In this document: piece by piece, positions 24,853 to 32,862 of the stretch | Layout of the letters: every line of letters begins with the position of its first letter | Numbering within the stretch: the first letter of the stretch is position 1 | Notes under the pieces: generated by a model | What the model saw: the letters and a program-made list of their open reading frames with translations, nothing else | What the model was told of the DNA's origin: nothing | Database searches by the model: none | Assembly (NCBI RefSeq): GCF_902859705.1 | Contig: NZ_CADIJO010000029.1 | Location: 1 to 62,719, forward strand | DNA length: 62,719 nt | Source of the DNA: Achromobacter deleyi | GTDB lineage: Bacteria; Pseudomonadota; Gammaproteobacteria; Burkholderiales; Burkholderiaceae_B | Reading direction: 5' to 3' | Made by a program: the position numbers and the translations under genes

Positions 24853-25719
24853 ATGCAGACCACCACTCCCACCGCCGCGCCCGCGGCCCCCAAGCCGCGC
24901 AGCCGCTACCGTTCGCTGGAATTCGTGCTGGGCGCCGTGCTCACCGGCCTCATGGTCCTTCTGGTGCTGACCTCGGGCTGGCTGTTTCCCGATGGCGGCG
25001 AAGCCATGGACCTGGCCGCCCGCCTGACCGCGCCGTTCACGACCGCGGCCCACCCCTTCGGCACCGACCCGCTGGGCCGCGACGTGCTGGCCCGCGTGAT
25101 CGTGGGCGGCAAGATCTCGCTGATGGTCGGCTTCATTTCGGTGCTGGGCGGCGCGCTGCTGGGCATCGTCATGGGCCTGATCGCCGGCTACTACCGCGGC
25201 TTCTGGGACATGATCGTGATGCGCTTTGCCGACGTGCAGTTGGCGCTGCCGTTCATCCTGGTGGCGATCACCTTCATCGCCATCCTGGGCGGCGGGCTGT
25301 TCAACGTCATTTTCTTCATGATCATTTCGCAGTGGGTGCAGTATGCGCGCCTGGTGCGGGCACAGGTGCTGGCGCTGCGTGAACGCGAGTTCGTGCTGGC
25401 CGCGCGCGCCTTCGGGGTGCGCGACCTGGCCATGATCCGCCATCACATCGTGCCCAACCTGCTGGGCCCGCTGGTGATCCTGATGACGCTGAACGTCGCC
25501 AACAACATCCTGCTGGAAAGCAGCCTGACCTTCCTGGGGCTGGGCGTGGACCCGATGATTCCGAGCTGGGGCGGTATGCTGGCCGATGGCCGCACCTACA
25601 TGCAGACGGCCTGGTGGGTCAGCGTGTTTCCGGGGCTGGCGATCATGCTGACGGTGCTGGGCCTGAATTTGCTCGGCGACTGGCTGCGCGACCGCCTCGA
25701 CCCCACTGGAAAAGTGTGA
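24853..25719 (+). CDS. Peptide-type ABC permease, DppC-like
   Basis: 288 residues. A short cytoplasmic N-terminus (KPRSRYRSLEFVLGAVLTG) leads to the DppC signature HPFGTDPLGRDVLARVIVGGKISL and six helices. The EAA loop is EFVLAARAFGVRDLAMIRHHIVPN. The end is LNLLGDWLRDRLDPTGKV, a classic DppC C-terminus. It starts 5 bases after the DppB-like stop. It completes the importer with the fused ATPase and binding protein; a GC-rich hairpin element follows. Confidence 0.95.
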   Translation: MQTTTPTAAPAAPKPRSRYRSLEFVLGAVLTGLMVLLVLTSGWLFPDGGEAMDLAARLTAPFTTAAHPFGTDPLGRDVLARVIVGGKISLMVGFISVLGGALLGIVMGLIAGYYRGFWDMIVMRFADVQLALPFILVAITFIAILGGGLFNVIFFMIISQWVQYARLVRAQVLALREREFVLAARAFGVRDLAMIRHHIVPNLLGPLVILMTLNVANNILLESSLTFLGLGVDPMIPSWGGMLADGRTYMQTAWWVSVFPGLAIMLTVLGLNLLGDWLRDRLDPTGKV

Positions 25720-25733
25720 GCCCCCACGCCGCA

Positions 25734-25807
25734 CCCGCTGCGCGGGCTTGCTGCCCCCCGAGGGGGCGGCCCCGCCTTGGGGCGGCCCGGCGGCGGGGCG
25801 AGGCGCC
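25734..25807. repeat. GC-rich multi-hairpin intergenic element
   Basis: A run of stem-loops: CCCGC-TGC-GCGGG, then a longer GC(T)GCCCCC/GGGGGCGGC stem around 25750-25770, then CCGCC-TTGG-GGCGG. From experience this type of sequence recurs between genes in Burkholderiales; that could not be tested here. It may attenuate or terminate transcription between the permease and M14 genes. No U-tract is present. Confidence 0.55.
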
Positions 25808-25834
25808 AATGAGAGCACTTGAGGACTTGTGACA

Positions 25835-27574
25835 ATGGTTTTGCTGGAAAAGACATTCGACCGCACGCTTGACGCGTGGATCCACGCCTACAAGGCGCCG
25901 GCCTGGCGTGGGGCGGCGGTCGAGGGGTGGTTGTTCGAGGGCGTCGACGCGCGTCGCGAGGCCGAGGCCCGGCTGGCGCAGGCGGGCGTCACGGCGCGTT
26001 TTCGCAGCGCCTACAAGCCGCTGGTGCATTACTTCCTGGAAGAAGTCGAGCGCGACGGGCTGGTGTCCGTCGACCTGCGCTACCCGTTGCACGAACACGC
26101 CCAGGCCAAGCGCTTCACACTGGAAGCGTATCCGCTGGTCGCCCTGCTGCCCGGCGTGCGCGTCGCGATGCGCGCGGGCGCAGCCGACCTGCATTACGAC
26201 GTCACCCTGGCCTATGCCGACGGCCGCCGCGTAGAGACGCGCGTATTCGCCCCCAACCAGCTTGGCCAGGCCCAGGACGGCACGCCCGAACTGTCGCCCA
26301 CCGGCTGGCTGCGCGTGTGCGACGCCGACGGCGCCGTGCAGACCGACGGCCCGCAGGCCACCGAATACCAGCAAGCCTTCCGCAGCATCGTCGATACCGT
26401 GCGCCAGCATGCCTGGGGCGCGCACGAACCGTACTTCGACCGCCTGGAAATCCGCGTCGACCTGCCGGGCATGGACTTCGCCCTGCCGGTGGACGAAGAA
26501 ATCGTCAGCACCTTCGAGGCGCTGCACGAAGACCTGTATTTCTCGTTGCTGGAACACTTCCAGCAACATTCCGGCCGCCCGTCCGGCGACCGCGGCCTGC
26601 AGCCCGGCCAGATCATTCCCGATGTCCGCCGCCACGATGGCGCGGCGCGCGTGATGATGACGCTGGAGCCCTTTGCGCCGCCCGCGCCGGTGACCCCCGC
26701 ACCACTCGCCACGCCACTGGCCCAGCAACGCGAACCGCTGCCCGCCGCGCAGATTGCCGGCTGTGTGGCCGCGCTGGCCGGCGACGAATTCCAGGCCGTG
26801 TCGCGCCAGGGCCGTCCGGTGCTGGGCACCTACCTGCGTGGCCCGGGGCCTGCGGTGTTCATTTCGGGTGCGCAGCATGCCAACGAAACGTCCGGCGTAG
26901 TCGGCGCGCTGCGTGCGGCCGAAGCGCTCAAGGCGCGCGGCGATGCACACTTCGCGCTGATCGCCTCGGAAAATCCCGATGGCTATGCGCTGTTCAACCG
27001 CCTGCGCGAACAGCATCCGCGCCACATGCTGCATGCCTCGCGCTACAGCGCGCTGGGCGATGACATCGCCTACCGCGAACACGCGCCGTTCTTCGAGCGC
27101 GACGGCCGCCACCAGGCGCACGCCATCAGCGGCGCGCAACTGCACATCAACCTGCACGGCTACCCAGCGCACGAGTGGACCCGCCCCCTGTCGGGCTACC
27201 TGCCGCGGCATTTCGAGCTGTGGACGGTGCCCAAGGGCTTTTTCCTGGTGCTGCGCCACCACCCGGGCTGGAGCGAACGCGCCCGCCGCCTGATCGAAGG
27301 CGTGACGGCGCGCCTGGCCCGCAACGTGCCGGGCCTGGTGGAATTCAACGCCCGCCAACTTGAACTATTCCACGCCCACGCACTCGAAACCGGATTCGAT
27401 GTGCTGAACGGCATCCCCGTACAGGTCACGGAGACCGACCGGGAAGAGCTGCCGATGGCGTTGATTTCCGAGTTTCCGGATGAAACCGTGTACGGGGACC
27501 GTTTCGTTTTCGCGCATACTGTGCAAATGGAAACCGTCTTGGCGGCCACTGACATCTACCGATCGGGCTTGTAG
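25835..27574 (+). CDS. M14-family zinc carboxypeptidase-like protein
   Basis: 579 residues from ATG 25835 (GAGGA 9 bases upstream); an in-frame GTG lies 6 bases earlier. The C-terminal half carries the M14 zinc site: H348 and E351 in ISGAQHANETSG and a third His (437 or 441) in LHINLHGYPAHEW. This is followed by SEFPDETVYGD, where a Glu could be the catalytic base. The N-terminal 330 residues have no clear family. No signal peptide, so it is probably cytoplasmic. It follows the peptide importer operon on the same strand, so hydrolysis of an imported peptide-like substrate is a reasonable inference. Confidence 0.82.
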   Translation: MVLLEKTFDRTLDAWIHAYKAPAWRGAAVEGWLFEGVDARREAEARLAQAGVTARFRSAYKPLVHYFLEEVERDGLVSVDLRYPLHEHAQAKRFTLEAYPLVALLPGVRVAMRAGAADLHYDVTLAYADGRRVETRVFAPNQLGQAQDGTPELSPTGWLRVCDADGAVQTDGPQATEYQQAFRSIVDTVRQHAWGAHEPYFDRLEIRVDLPGMDFALPVDEEIVSTFEALHEDLYFSLLEHFQQHSGRPSGDRGLQPGQIIPDVRRHDGAARVMMTLEPFAPPAPVTPAPLATPLAQQREPLPAAQIAGCVAALAGDEFQAVSRQGRPVLGTYLRGPGPAVFISGAQHANETSGVVGALRAAEALKARGDAHFALIASENPDGYALFNRLREQHPRHMLHASRYSALGDDIAYREHAPFFERDGRHQAHAISGAQLHINLHGYPAHEWTRPLSGYLPRHFELWTVPKGFFLVLRHHPGWSERARRLIEGVTARLARNVPGLVEFNARQLELFHAHALETGFDVLNGIPVQVTETDREELPMALISEFPDETVYGDRFVFAHTVQMETVLAATDIYRSGL

Positions 27575-27582
27575 CGCTTGAC

Positions 27583-28020
27583 ATGAACATCCGAGAACGC
27601 AACCACGGCGACGATCTCGCCCTGGTGGACATCTGGCTTCGTTCGGTGCGGGCCACCCATACGTTCCTGACCGAAAAGGAAATCCAGGCCATGTACCCGC
27701 AGGTGCTCAACACCTACCTGCCGTCGGTACGCGTCTGGGTCTGTGAAGACGATACCGGCGAAGTCGCCGGCTTCATGGGCCTGAACGGCAACAAAGTCGA
27801 AATGCTGTTCGTCGACGCCAACAAGCGCGGCAAAGGGGCGGGCCGCCGCCTGCTGAACTTTGCGCTGTCGCTGCACGGCAGCCTGCAGGTGGACGTCAAT
27901 GAACAGAACCCCCAGGCCCACGGCTTCTACAAGCACTATGGCTTTCAGGACGTGGGCCGATCGGAAACCGACGCGGCCGGCCGGCCGCGGCCGATCATCC
28001 ACATGAAGCTGGCGGGCTGA
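27583..28020 (+). CDS. GNAT acetyltransferase, YjaB-like
   Basis: 145 residues starting 8 bases after the M14 stop. GNAT features are MNIRERNHGDDLALVDIWLRS, VAGFMGLNGNKVEMLFVDANKRGKGAGRRLLNFAL with the acetyl-CoA R-G-x-G-x-G/R loop, and the C-terminal NEQNPQAHGFYKHYGF. The closest pattern I recognise is YjaB/PhnO-like small-molecule acetyltransferases. It probably shares the message of the M14 gene. The substrate is unknown. Confidence 0.85.
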   Translation: MNIRERNHGDDLALVDIWLRSVRATHTFLTEKEIQAMYPQVLNTYLPSVRVWVCEDDTGEVAGFMGLNGNKVEMLFVDANKRGKGAGRRLLNFALSLHGSLQVDVNEQNPQAHGFYKHYGFQDVGRSETDAAGRPRPIIHMKLAG

Positions 28021-28027
28021 ACGGCCC

Positions 28028-28051
28028 AGTGGCTACGCTTGCGTAGCCACT
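28028..28051. terminator. Perfect 11-bp stem between convergent genes
   Basis: AGTGGCTACGC (28028-28038) and GCGTAGCCACT (28041-28051) pair perfectly around two T bases. It begins 7 bases after the GNAT stop and faces the convergent small gene. There is no strong T-run on either side, so it may act as a bidirectional transcript end or processing barrier. Confidence 0.6.
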
Positions 28052-28105
28052 CCAGCGTGGTAGTCCCCTCTTCCCTTCTGCCCGGCTTTGCCCCGCTTTA
28101 CCTTG

Positions 28106-28315
28106 CTAGGCTTGGCCGTGGCGCGCGCGCCAGGCCTTGAGCGCGTCGCGGTACGCGTCCATCGCTTCGTTATAGGTGTCGTACACACAGGGAATGCAGC
28201 CGCTGTTGCAGCATTCTTCGGGTGCGGGCGCTTCGGGGGGAACGGGCGGGGGATCGTCGTCGATTGCAGGCGGGATATCGCGGGTAGTCATGGCGGGTTT
28301 CAAAACGGCATTCAT
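28106..28315 (-). CDS. Small Cys-rich protein with oxidoreductase-like (PF09791-type) motif
   Basis: 69 residues. The Pro-rich first half leads into ECCNSGCIPCVYDTYNEAMDAY, the conserved core of the 'oxidoreductase-like, N-terminal' family. It has four Cys residues in CC-x2-SGC-x2-C arrangement, followed by an amphipathic helix ending in LKAWRARHG. The Cys pattern suggests metal binding or redox activity, but none is proven. The ATG overlaps the stop of the upstream GNAT gene in ATGA, so it is translationally coupled and last in the MltB-GNAT unit. Confidence 0.78.
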   Translation of the reverse strand: MNAVLKPAMTTRDIPPAIDDDPPPVPPEAPAPEECCNSGCIPCVYDTYNEAMDAYRDALKAWRARHGQA

Positions 28316-28953
28316 GACGCCATGTTAGCGCCGCCGGCCCGATGCGCGGACGCCTCGCCCGTCGCGGACTTTTCCGCGGGTTCCGGCAAAGATCCCGCCC
28401 GGGGCGTCGCCCCGTCACAGGACGCCAACGCCCGCCATTGCTCGCGCCGGATTTCATAGCGCAGCTTGCGGGCGTCGCCTTCGCCGGTGGTTTCGATCCA
28501 GCGCAGCCCGCACTTTTCCATGACGCGCAGCGAGGCCGGGTTGGTCACGACCGCCACGGCGCTCAGGACCTGCACGGGCAGGCGCTCGAAGCCCAACGCC
28601 AGCAGCGCCCGCGTGATTTCCGACGCATAGCCGCGGCCCCAACAGGCCGCCTGGAAGGCGTAGGCGATTTCGACCCGTTCCACTTTGCCCGACACCGCCA
28701 GCTTGAGCCCGGCGCGGCCCGCCAGCGCGCCGGATTCGCGTTCCGTCAGCACGTACATGCCATAGCCCTGCTCGGCCCAATGCAGCAGGTTGTGTTGCAC
28801 ATAGCGCCGGCTGGACGCGGCATCGCGGGTGCCGCCCATGGAGGCCATCAGGGCGGCGTCGGCGTGCATGGCGGTGATGAACGACAGGTGCGTCTGCGAC
28901 ATGCGCTCGGCGCGCAAGCGGGCGGTGACGAACGAGTCGGGCAGCAGTGTCAC
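28312..28953 (-). CDS. GNAT acetyltransferase, RimJ/RimL type
   Basis: 213 residues. LPDSFVTARLRAERMSQTHLSF begins the RimL-like domain, with AFQAACWGRGYASEITRALLALGF as the acetyl-CoA region and VVTNPASLRVMEKCGLRW as the C-terminal signature. The last 30 residues are a polar low-complexity tail. It starts 17 bases after the transglycosylase stop on the same strand and overlaps the next small gene by 4 bases. The acceptor is unknown. Confidence 0.84.
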   Translation of the reverse strand: MTLLPDSFVTARLRAERMSQTHLSFITAMHADAALMASMGGTRDAASSRRYVQHNLLHWAEQGYGMYVLTERESGALAGRAGLKLAVSGKVERVEIAYAFQAACWGRGYASEITRALLALGFERLPVQVLSAVAVVTNPASLRVMEKCGLRWIETTGEGDARKLRYEIRREQWRALASCDGATPRAGSLPEPAEKSATGEASAHRAGGANMAS

Positions 28954-28970
28954 GGCGTAAGCCCCATCCT

Positions 28971-30542
28971 TCAGGCGCCCGGCTTGGCCTTGACGTCGCC
29001 CGATGTCTTGAGCGCGTCGTAGATGCGCTTGCCGACCCGGCCGTCCTGCGGCAGGTTGCGCTTTTCCTGTTCGGCGCGGACCGCATCGCGGGTCTTGGCG
29101 CCGGGGATGCCATCGGCGATGCCGATGTCGTAGCCCAGGCTGATGAGCATTTCCTGCACCGACTTGATCTGGGCGCGCGACAGGCCAGGATCATCGGTGG
29201 GCCAGGCGGTAGCCAGCGCCGGGCCGCCTTGCAGGCGGTTCAGCAGCAGCGACACCGCCAGCCCGTAACGGCGCGACTGGTTGTAGTGCAGGATCGCGTC
29301 GAAATTGACGGTGGCCAGGAAGATCGGGCCGGTGGCGCCGGTGGGTGCGAACAGATAGGCCTGTTCGTCGTTGCCCGAGGCCAGCTTCAGTGCCGAGCCA
29401 TTGCCCTGCTTGAGGCCCGCCTGGGCCCACTGCGCGATGCTGCGGCGGTCTTGCGAGCCGACGTATTCGGCGTCCGGCGCGGGCGGGATGGCGGCGGCCA
29501 CGTCGGCCGGCACGCGCACTTCGACCACGGCGGGCAGGCCGTGGGTCCATTTGGCGCGGCGCTTGCGCAGGTGGTTGGCGGTGGACGCCAGGGCATCGGG
29601 CAGCGAATTGTAGAGATCGATCTTGCCGTCGCCGTCGCCATCGGCGGCCAGTTCGTAGAACGAGGTCGGGATGAACTGGGTCATGCCGAAGGCGCCGCTC
29701 CAGGAACCCACGAAGCTGTCGGGCTGCACCACGCCGTCGCGCAGCAGGCGCACCGAGGCGTAGGCGTTCTTTTCCCACAGGGTCTTGTTTTCGGTGCAGG
29801 CGCGGGTGAGCCAGGCGTTGAGCACGTCGGTCTTGCCGACCTGGCGGCCGTAGTTGGTCTCGATGCCGAAGATGGCGACCAGCGTGGCCGGGTCTACCTG
29901 GTATTGCTGGCTGATGGCGTCCAGCTGCTTGCCATACTTGGCCAGCACGCCGCGGCCGTCGTTGACGCGTTCGTCGTCGACGGTCTTGGCGATGTAGTCC
30001 CACCAGGACTCGCGGCCTTCGGGCTGGCCCTGGGCGGACGCGACGGTGGTGGGCAGCAGCTTGGCGTTGGCCGTGTACTTGTCCCAGTCGGCCACCGTCA
30101 GCCCGTTGGCCGTGGCGCCCTTGCGCAGCTTGGCGATGCAGGCCTTGTTGTCGAGCTCGGTCGGGATGATGACCTTGGGCGACGTGGCGGATGCGGCAGG
30201 CGTGGGTGCAGGCGCAGGCGCAGGTGCAGGTGCAGGTGCAGGTGCAGCCGGGGCCGCGACGGGGGCCGGGGCAGGCGCATGGACATTCGTCGGCGGCGCG
30301 GCAAGCGACGAATCGGGATCGGCTGCGGGAGCGGCGGTCGCGGCCGGCGTCGAGGCGTCGTCGAAGCTGCGCTTGGGCGTGAGCACCGGCGCGGGCGCCG
30401 GCTGGCTGGCGGAACTGCGCGAGCCCGTAGCCGACGACGGCCCTTCGGCCTGGGCGATGCCCGTGGCGGCGGCGCAGAATGCGGCGGCCAGGACCACACG
30501 GGCAAAGGGATCAATTCGGGCGCGAAGGGAATGCTGACGCAT
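28971..30542 (-). CDS. MltB-type lytic murein transglycosylase with Pro-Ala linker and peptidoglycan-binding domain
   Basis: 523 residues. A Sec signal peptide (VVLAAAFCAAATGIAQA) is followed by a 100-residue Ala/Pro linker containing (AP)7-type repeats. The SLT_2 catalytic domain begins near residue 135, with VDPATLVAIFGIETNYGR holding the catalytic Glu, then SGAFGMTQFIPTSFYELAADGDGDGKIDLYN. The C-terminal 70 residues are a PG_binding_1 domain (IKSVQEMLISLGYDIGIADG). It cleaves the glycan strand in the periplasm, forming anhydro-muropeptides. AGGATTGCC precedes the ATG. Confidence 0.94.
   Translation of the reverse strand: MRQHSLRARIDPFARVVLAAAFCAAATGIAQAEGPSSATGSRSSASQPAPAPVLTPKRSFDDASTPAATAAPAADPDSSLAAPPTNVHAPAPAPVAAPAAPAPAPAPAPAPAPTPAASATSPKVIIPTELDNKACIAKLRKGATANGLTVADWDKYTANAKLLPTTVASAQGQPEGRESWWDYIAKTVDDERVNDGRGVLAKYGKQLDAISQQYQVDPATLVAIFGIETNYGRQVGKTDVLNAWLTRACTENKTLWEKNAYASVRLLRDGVVQPDSFVGSWSGAFGMTQFIPTSFYELAADGDGDGKIDLYNSLPDALASTANHLRKRRAKWTHGLPAVVEVRVPADVAAAIPPAPDAEYVGSQDRRSIAQWAQAGLKQGNGSALKLASGNDEQAYLFAPTGATGPIFLATVNFDAILHYNQSRRYGLAVSLLLNRLQGGPALATAWPTDDPGLSRAQIKSVQEMLISLGYDIGIADGIPGAKTRDAVRAEQEKRNLPQDGRVGKRIYDALKTSGDVKAKPGA
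30205..30246. repeat. Hexanucleotide repeat (7 units) in the transglycosylase linker
   Basis: Seven tandem ggtgca/ggcgca units code for the (Ala-Pro)n part of the linker. Slippage by one unit keeps the frame and changes the linker by two residues, so linker length may vary between strains. Confidence 0.85.
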
Positions 30543-30660
30543 GGCAATCCTGAAAAATCGGAGTCAGCCCGGATCGTACCCCGACCGGCCGCCGAAATCG
30601 AACCCAATGGCACCGATTTATCCATCGGTAACGACCGCCCCGCTGGCCCGAAAGAGATCG

Positions 30661-32022
30661 TTACCGCAGGCCCGCGGGCGGGCGGCGCAGCACGCGCACG
30701 CACAGCGCCATCGCCAGCAGCGAGAACAGCGCAAAGCCCAGGGTCTGACCCAGCAGCACGCCTTCGGGTCCGCCGTAGTGCGCCCCCAGCCAGACGAACG
30801 GCAACGTGCCCACGGTGGCGCGCAGCCAGCCGATGGCAGTGGCATAGGTGGCGTGGCCAAGATTGTTGAAGACGGCGATGGACACGAAAAAGAGACTATT
30901 GACCGCCCAGGCGAAGCTGCCGTAGCGGCAGAAGAACAGCACCAGCTCGCGGCCTTGGCCGGACACCTGGAACAGGTCGGCGATCCACGGCCCCAGGAGG
31001 GCCAGCAGCACCGCAGCGCCAAACCCGTACATCAGCGCCATGGCGGCGGTCAGGCGCACGGTGCGGCGCACCCGCTCCCACTGCCCTGCCCCCAGGTTCT
31101 GCCCCAGGATCGGCCCGATGGCGCCGGGCAGCACGAAGAACATCGAATATGACAGTTGCAGCACCCGGTCCACCACGGTGGCGCCGGCCATGACGCTGGG
31201 GCCGAAGCCGGCGTAAGTGGACGCGGTGAAGATGACGGCAGCGGGCGTGGCCAGCGCGCTCAGGCCGGCGGGCAAGGCAATGCGGCCTACGGCGGCCAGG
31301 TCGGCGCCCAGGCGTGCCCGCTCGGGGCGCGCCACCAGCCGGTGCTTGCCGAAGACCAGCCAGCCGCCCAGCACCAGCGTCGCCACGCGGCCGATGCCGC
31401 CGGCCCAGGCCACCCCGACCATGCCGCCGTCCAGCACGAAGATCACCAGTGGATCCAGCACCGCCACGGTGGCCGTGCCGGCCAGCAGCACCCACATGGA
31501 CTGCCGGCCATAGCCGGCGGCGCGCAGCAGGTTGGACAGCATCATGCCCAGACCCATCACGGTGGCGAACGGCGCGGTGATGGCCACGTAGGACAGCAGC
31601 CGCGCCCGCACGTCAGGGGCCAGTCCAATCGCCTGCGTGAACGGGCCGATGGCCGCCAGGTACAGCGCCGCGGACACGGCCATGGCCAATGCCATCAGCA
31701 CCAGCGAGGCCGCCGCCATGCGGCGCGCTTGCCGCGGATCGCCCGCCCCCAGCGCGCGCGACACCCGCGCCACGCCGCCCACCGTCACGCCCATGGCGAC
31801 CGAGATGACGGTGAACAGCGTCATCGACCCGAAGCCCACCGCCGCCAGCACCGTTTCGTCGCGCAGCGTGCCCAGATAGAGCAGGGTCAGGAATTCCACG
31901 CCGAAGACGGCCAGCATGCTGGTCCAGCCGGTGAGCACCATTTCAAGCACGTGGCCACGCAGCGGTCCGGACACGAAACGCGCGGGCACCGCCCCGGCGC
32001 AAGAGGCCGCCGCGCTCGTCAA
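30661..32022 (-). CDS. MATE-family multidrug/cation efflux transporter
   Basis: 453 residues with about 12 membrane helices in two related halves. MATE traits are PLRGHVLEMVLTGWTSMLAV at the start, VSRALGAGDPRQARRMAAAS in the first half and its counterpart LGQNLGAGQWERVRRTVRL in the second, plus GGMVGVAWAGGIGR. It would export drugs or metabolites with Na+ or H+. It stands alone on the minus strand, downstream of a lipoprotein gene by 49 bases. The substrate is unknown. Confidence 0.9.
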   Translation of the reverse strand: MTSAAASCAGAVPARFVSGPLRGHVLEMVLTGWTSMLAVFGVEFLTLLYLGTLRDETVLAAVGFGSMTLFTVISVAMGVTVGGVARVSRALGAGDPRQARRMAAASLVLMALAMAVSAALYLAAIGPFTQAIGLAPDVRARLLSYVAITAPFATVMGLGMMLSNLLRAAGYGRQSMWVLLAGTATVAVLDPLVIFVLDGGMVGVAWAGGIGRVATLVLGGWLVFGKHRLVARPERARLGADLAAVGRIALPAGLSALATPAAVIFTASTYAGFGPSVMAGATVVDRVLQLSYSMFFVLPGAIGPILGQNLGAGQWERVRRTVRLTAAMALMYGFGAAVLLALLGPWIADLFQVSGQGRELVLFFCRYGSFAWAVNSLFFVSIAVFNNLGHATYATAIGWLRATVGTLPFVWLGAHYGGPEGVLLGQTLGFALFSLLAMALCVRVLRRPPAGLR

Positions 32023-32071
32023 GCCGCGTCCCTTGATATTCGATCCACTCGCCGTCGGGCGCTCATGCGCC

Positions 32072-32752
32072 TCATGGACGCGCAGCCGTCGGCGCGAACC
32101 AGTATTGCGCCTGGTCGCTGTCGGACGAATACCACGGCAACAGGCCGATGCTGTGGGATTCGCGCTGCACGCTGACCAGCAGCCCGCCCTGTTGCGGCCG
32201 CAGCAGCGCGACGTAGCGGTACACGCCCATGGATTCGTATTGATGCCAGTCGCGCCGCGCCGTCACCCAGAAGCGGCCCTGGGTGCAGCCGGTATAGCGG
32301 CTGGCGCCGAACAGGGGCGAGTCGGCGGGATTGACGGGGTCCGGGTCGGCGGCCCCGTCGCGTTGGCGCAGCAGCGTTTCATTGCCCCCGCCCCGACCGT
32401 CGTCTGCCTGGATGCGCCAGCCCTCGGGCACGCGATTGAACGTCACGCGGGCCGCGGCCGTGGGCTGCCATTGGCGTTCGGCAGTGTCTTGCAGACCCGG
32501 CAACGCCAGCGCGTTCGCCAGAAAGCGCTGCAGGTCGGACAGACCGGCCGCCGAGGCCTTACCGCCGCGCAGTTCGCCGGCCGCGCGATACGTGCCGGCC
32601 AAGTCCGGGCACTGGGCCGGGTCCGACGGCAGCACCAGCGGCGCGCCTTGCTTGAAATCCGGCCAGGTGACGCGTACGTCGTCCACCGTGGAGACCCCGC
32701 AGGCCGACAGGCTGGCCAGCGCCGCGGCGGCCAGCGCCATCTTTATTGTCAT
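32072..32752 (-). CDS. Lipoprotein of unknown function
   Basis: 226 residues from ATG 32752; alternative starts lie at 32773 (GTG), 32767 and 32740. The N-terminus MTIKMALAAAALASLSAC is a lipoprotein signal with the lipobox Cys at residue 18. The mature part has WPDFKQGAPLVLPSDPAQCPDLAGTY and three further Cys residues. I recognise no family. An envelope location is clear from the lipobox. It is divergent from the LysR gene, with 110 bases between. Confidence 0.75.
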   Translation of the reverse strand: MTIKMALAAAALASLSACGVSTVDDVRVTWPDFKQGAPLVLPSDPAQCPDLAGTYRAAGELRGGKASAAGLSDLQRFLANALALPGLQDTAERQWQPTAAARVTFNRVPEGWRIQADDGRGGGNETLLRQRDGAADPDPVNPADSPLFGASRYTGCTQGRFWVTARRDWHQYESMGVYRYVALLRPQQGGLLVSVQRESHSIGLLPWYSSDSDQAQYWFAPTAARP

Positions 32753-32862
32753 CGTGTCGTGTCCCATGGCCACGCACTATACCGAAACACCGCGTTGCCA
32801 AGGCCGCGGCGGGGGGGAATAATCGGCGGATTGCCCTTCACCGCCCGCCCACTGCCGCCCCC

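Noticed and set aside
25829..25834. GTG start for the M14 protein two codons earlier
   Set aside because: Ribosome-binding spacing fits ATG 25835 better; both are possible, with little effect on the protein.
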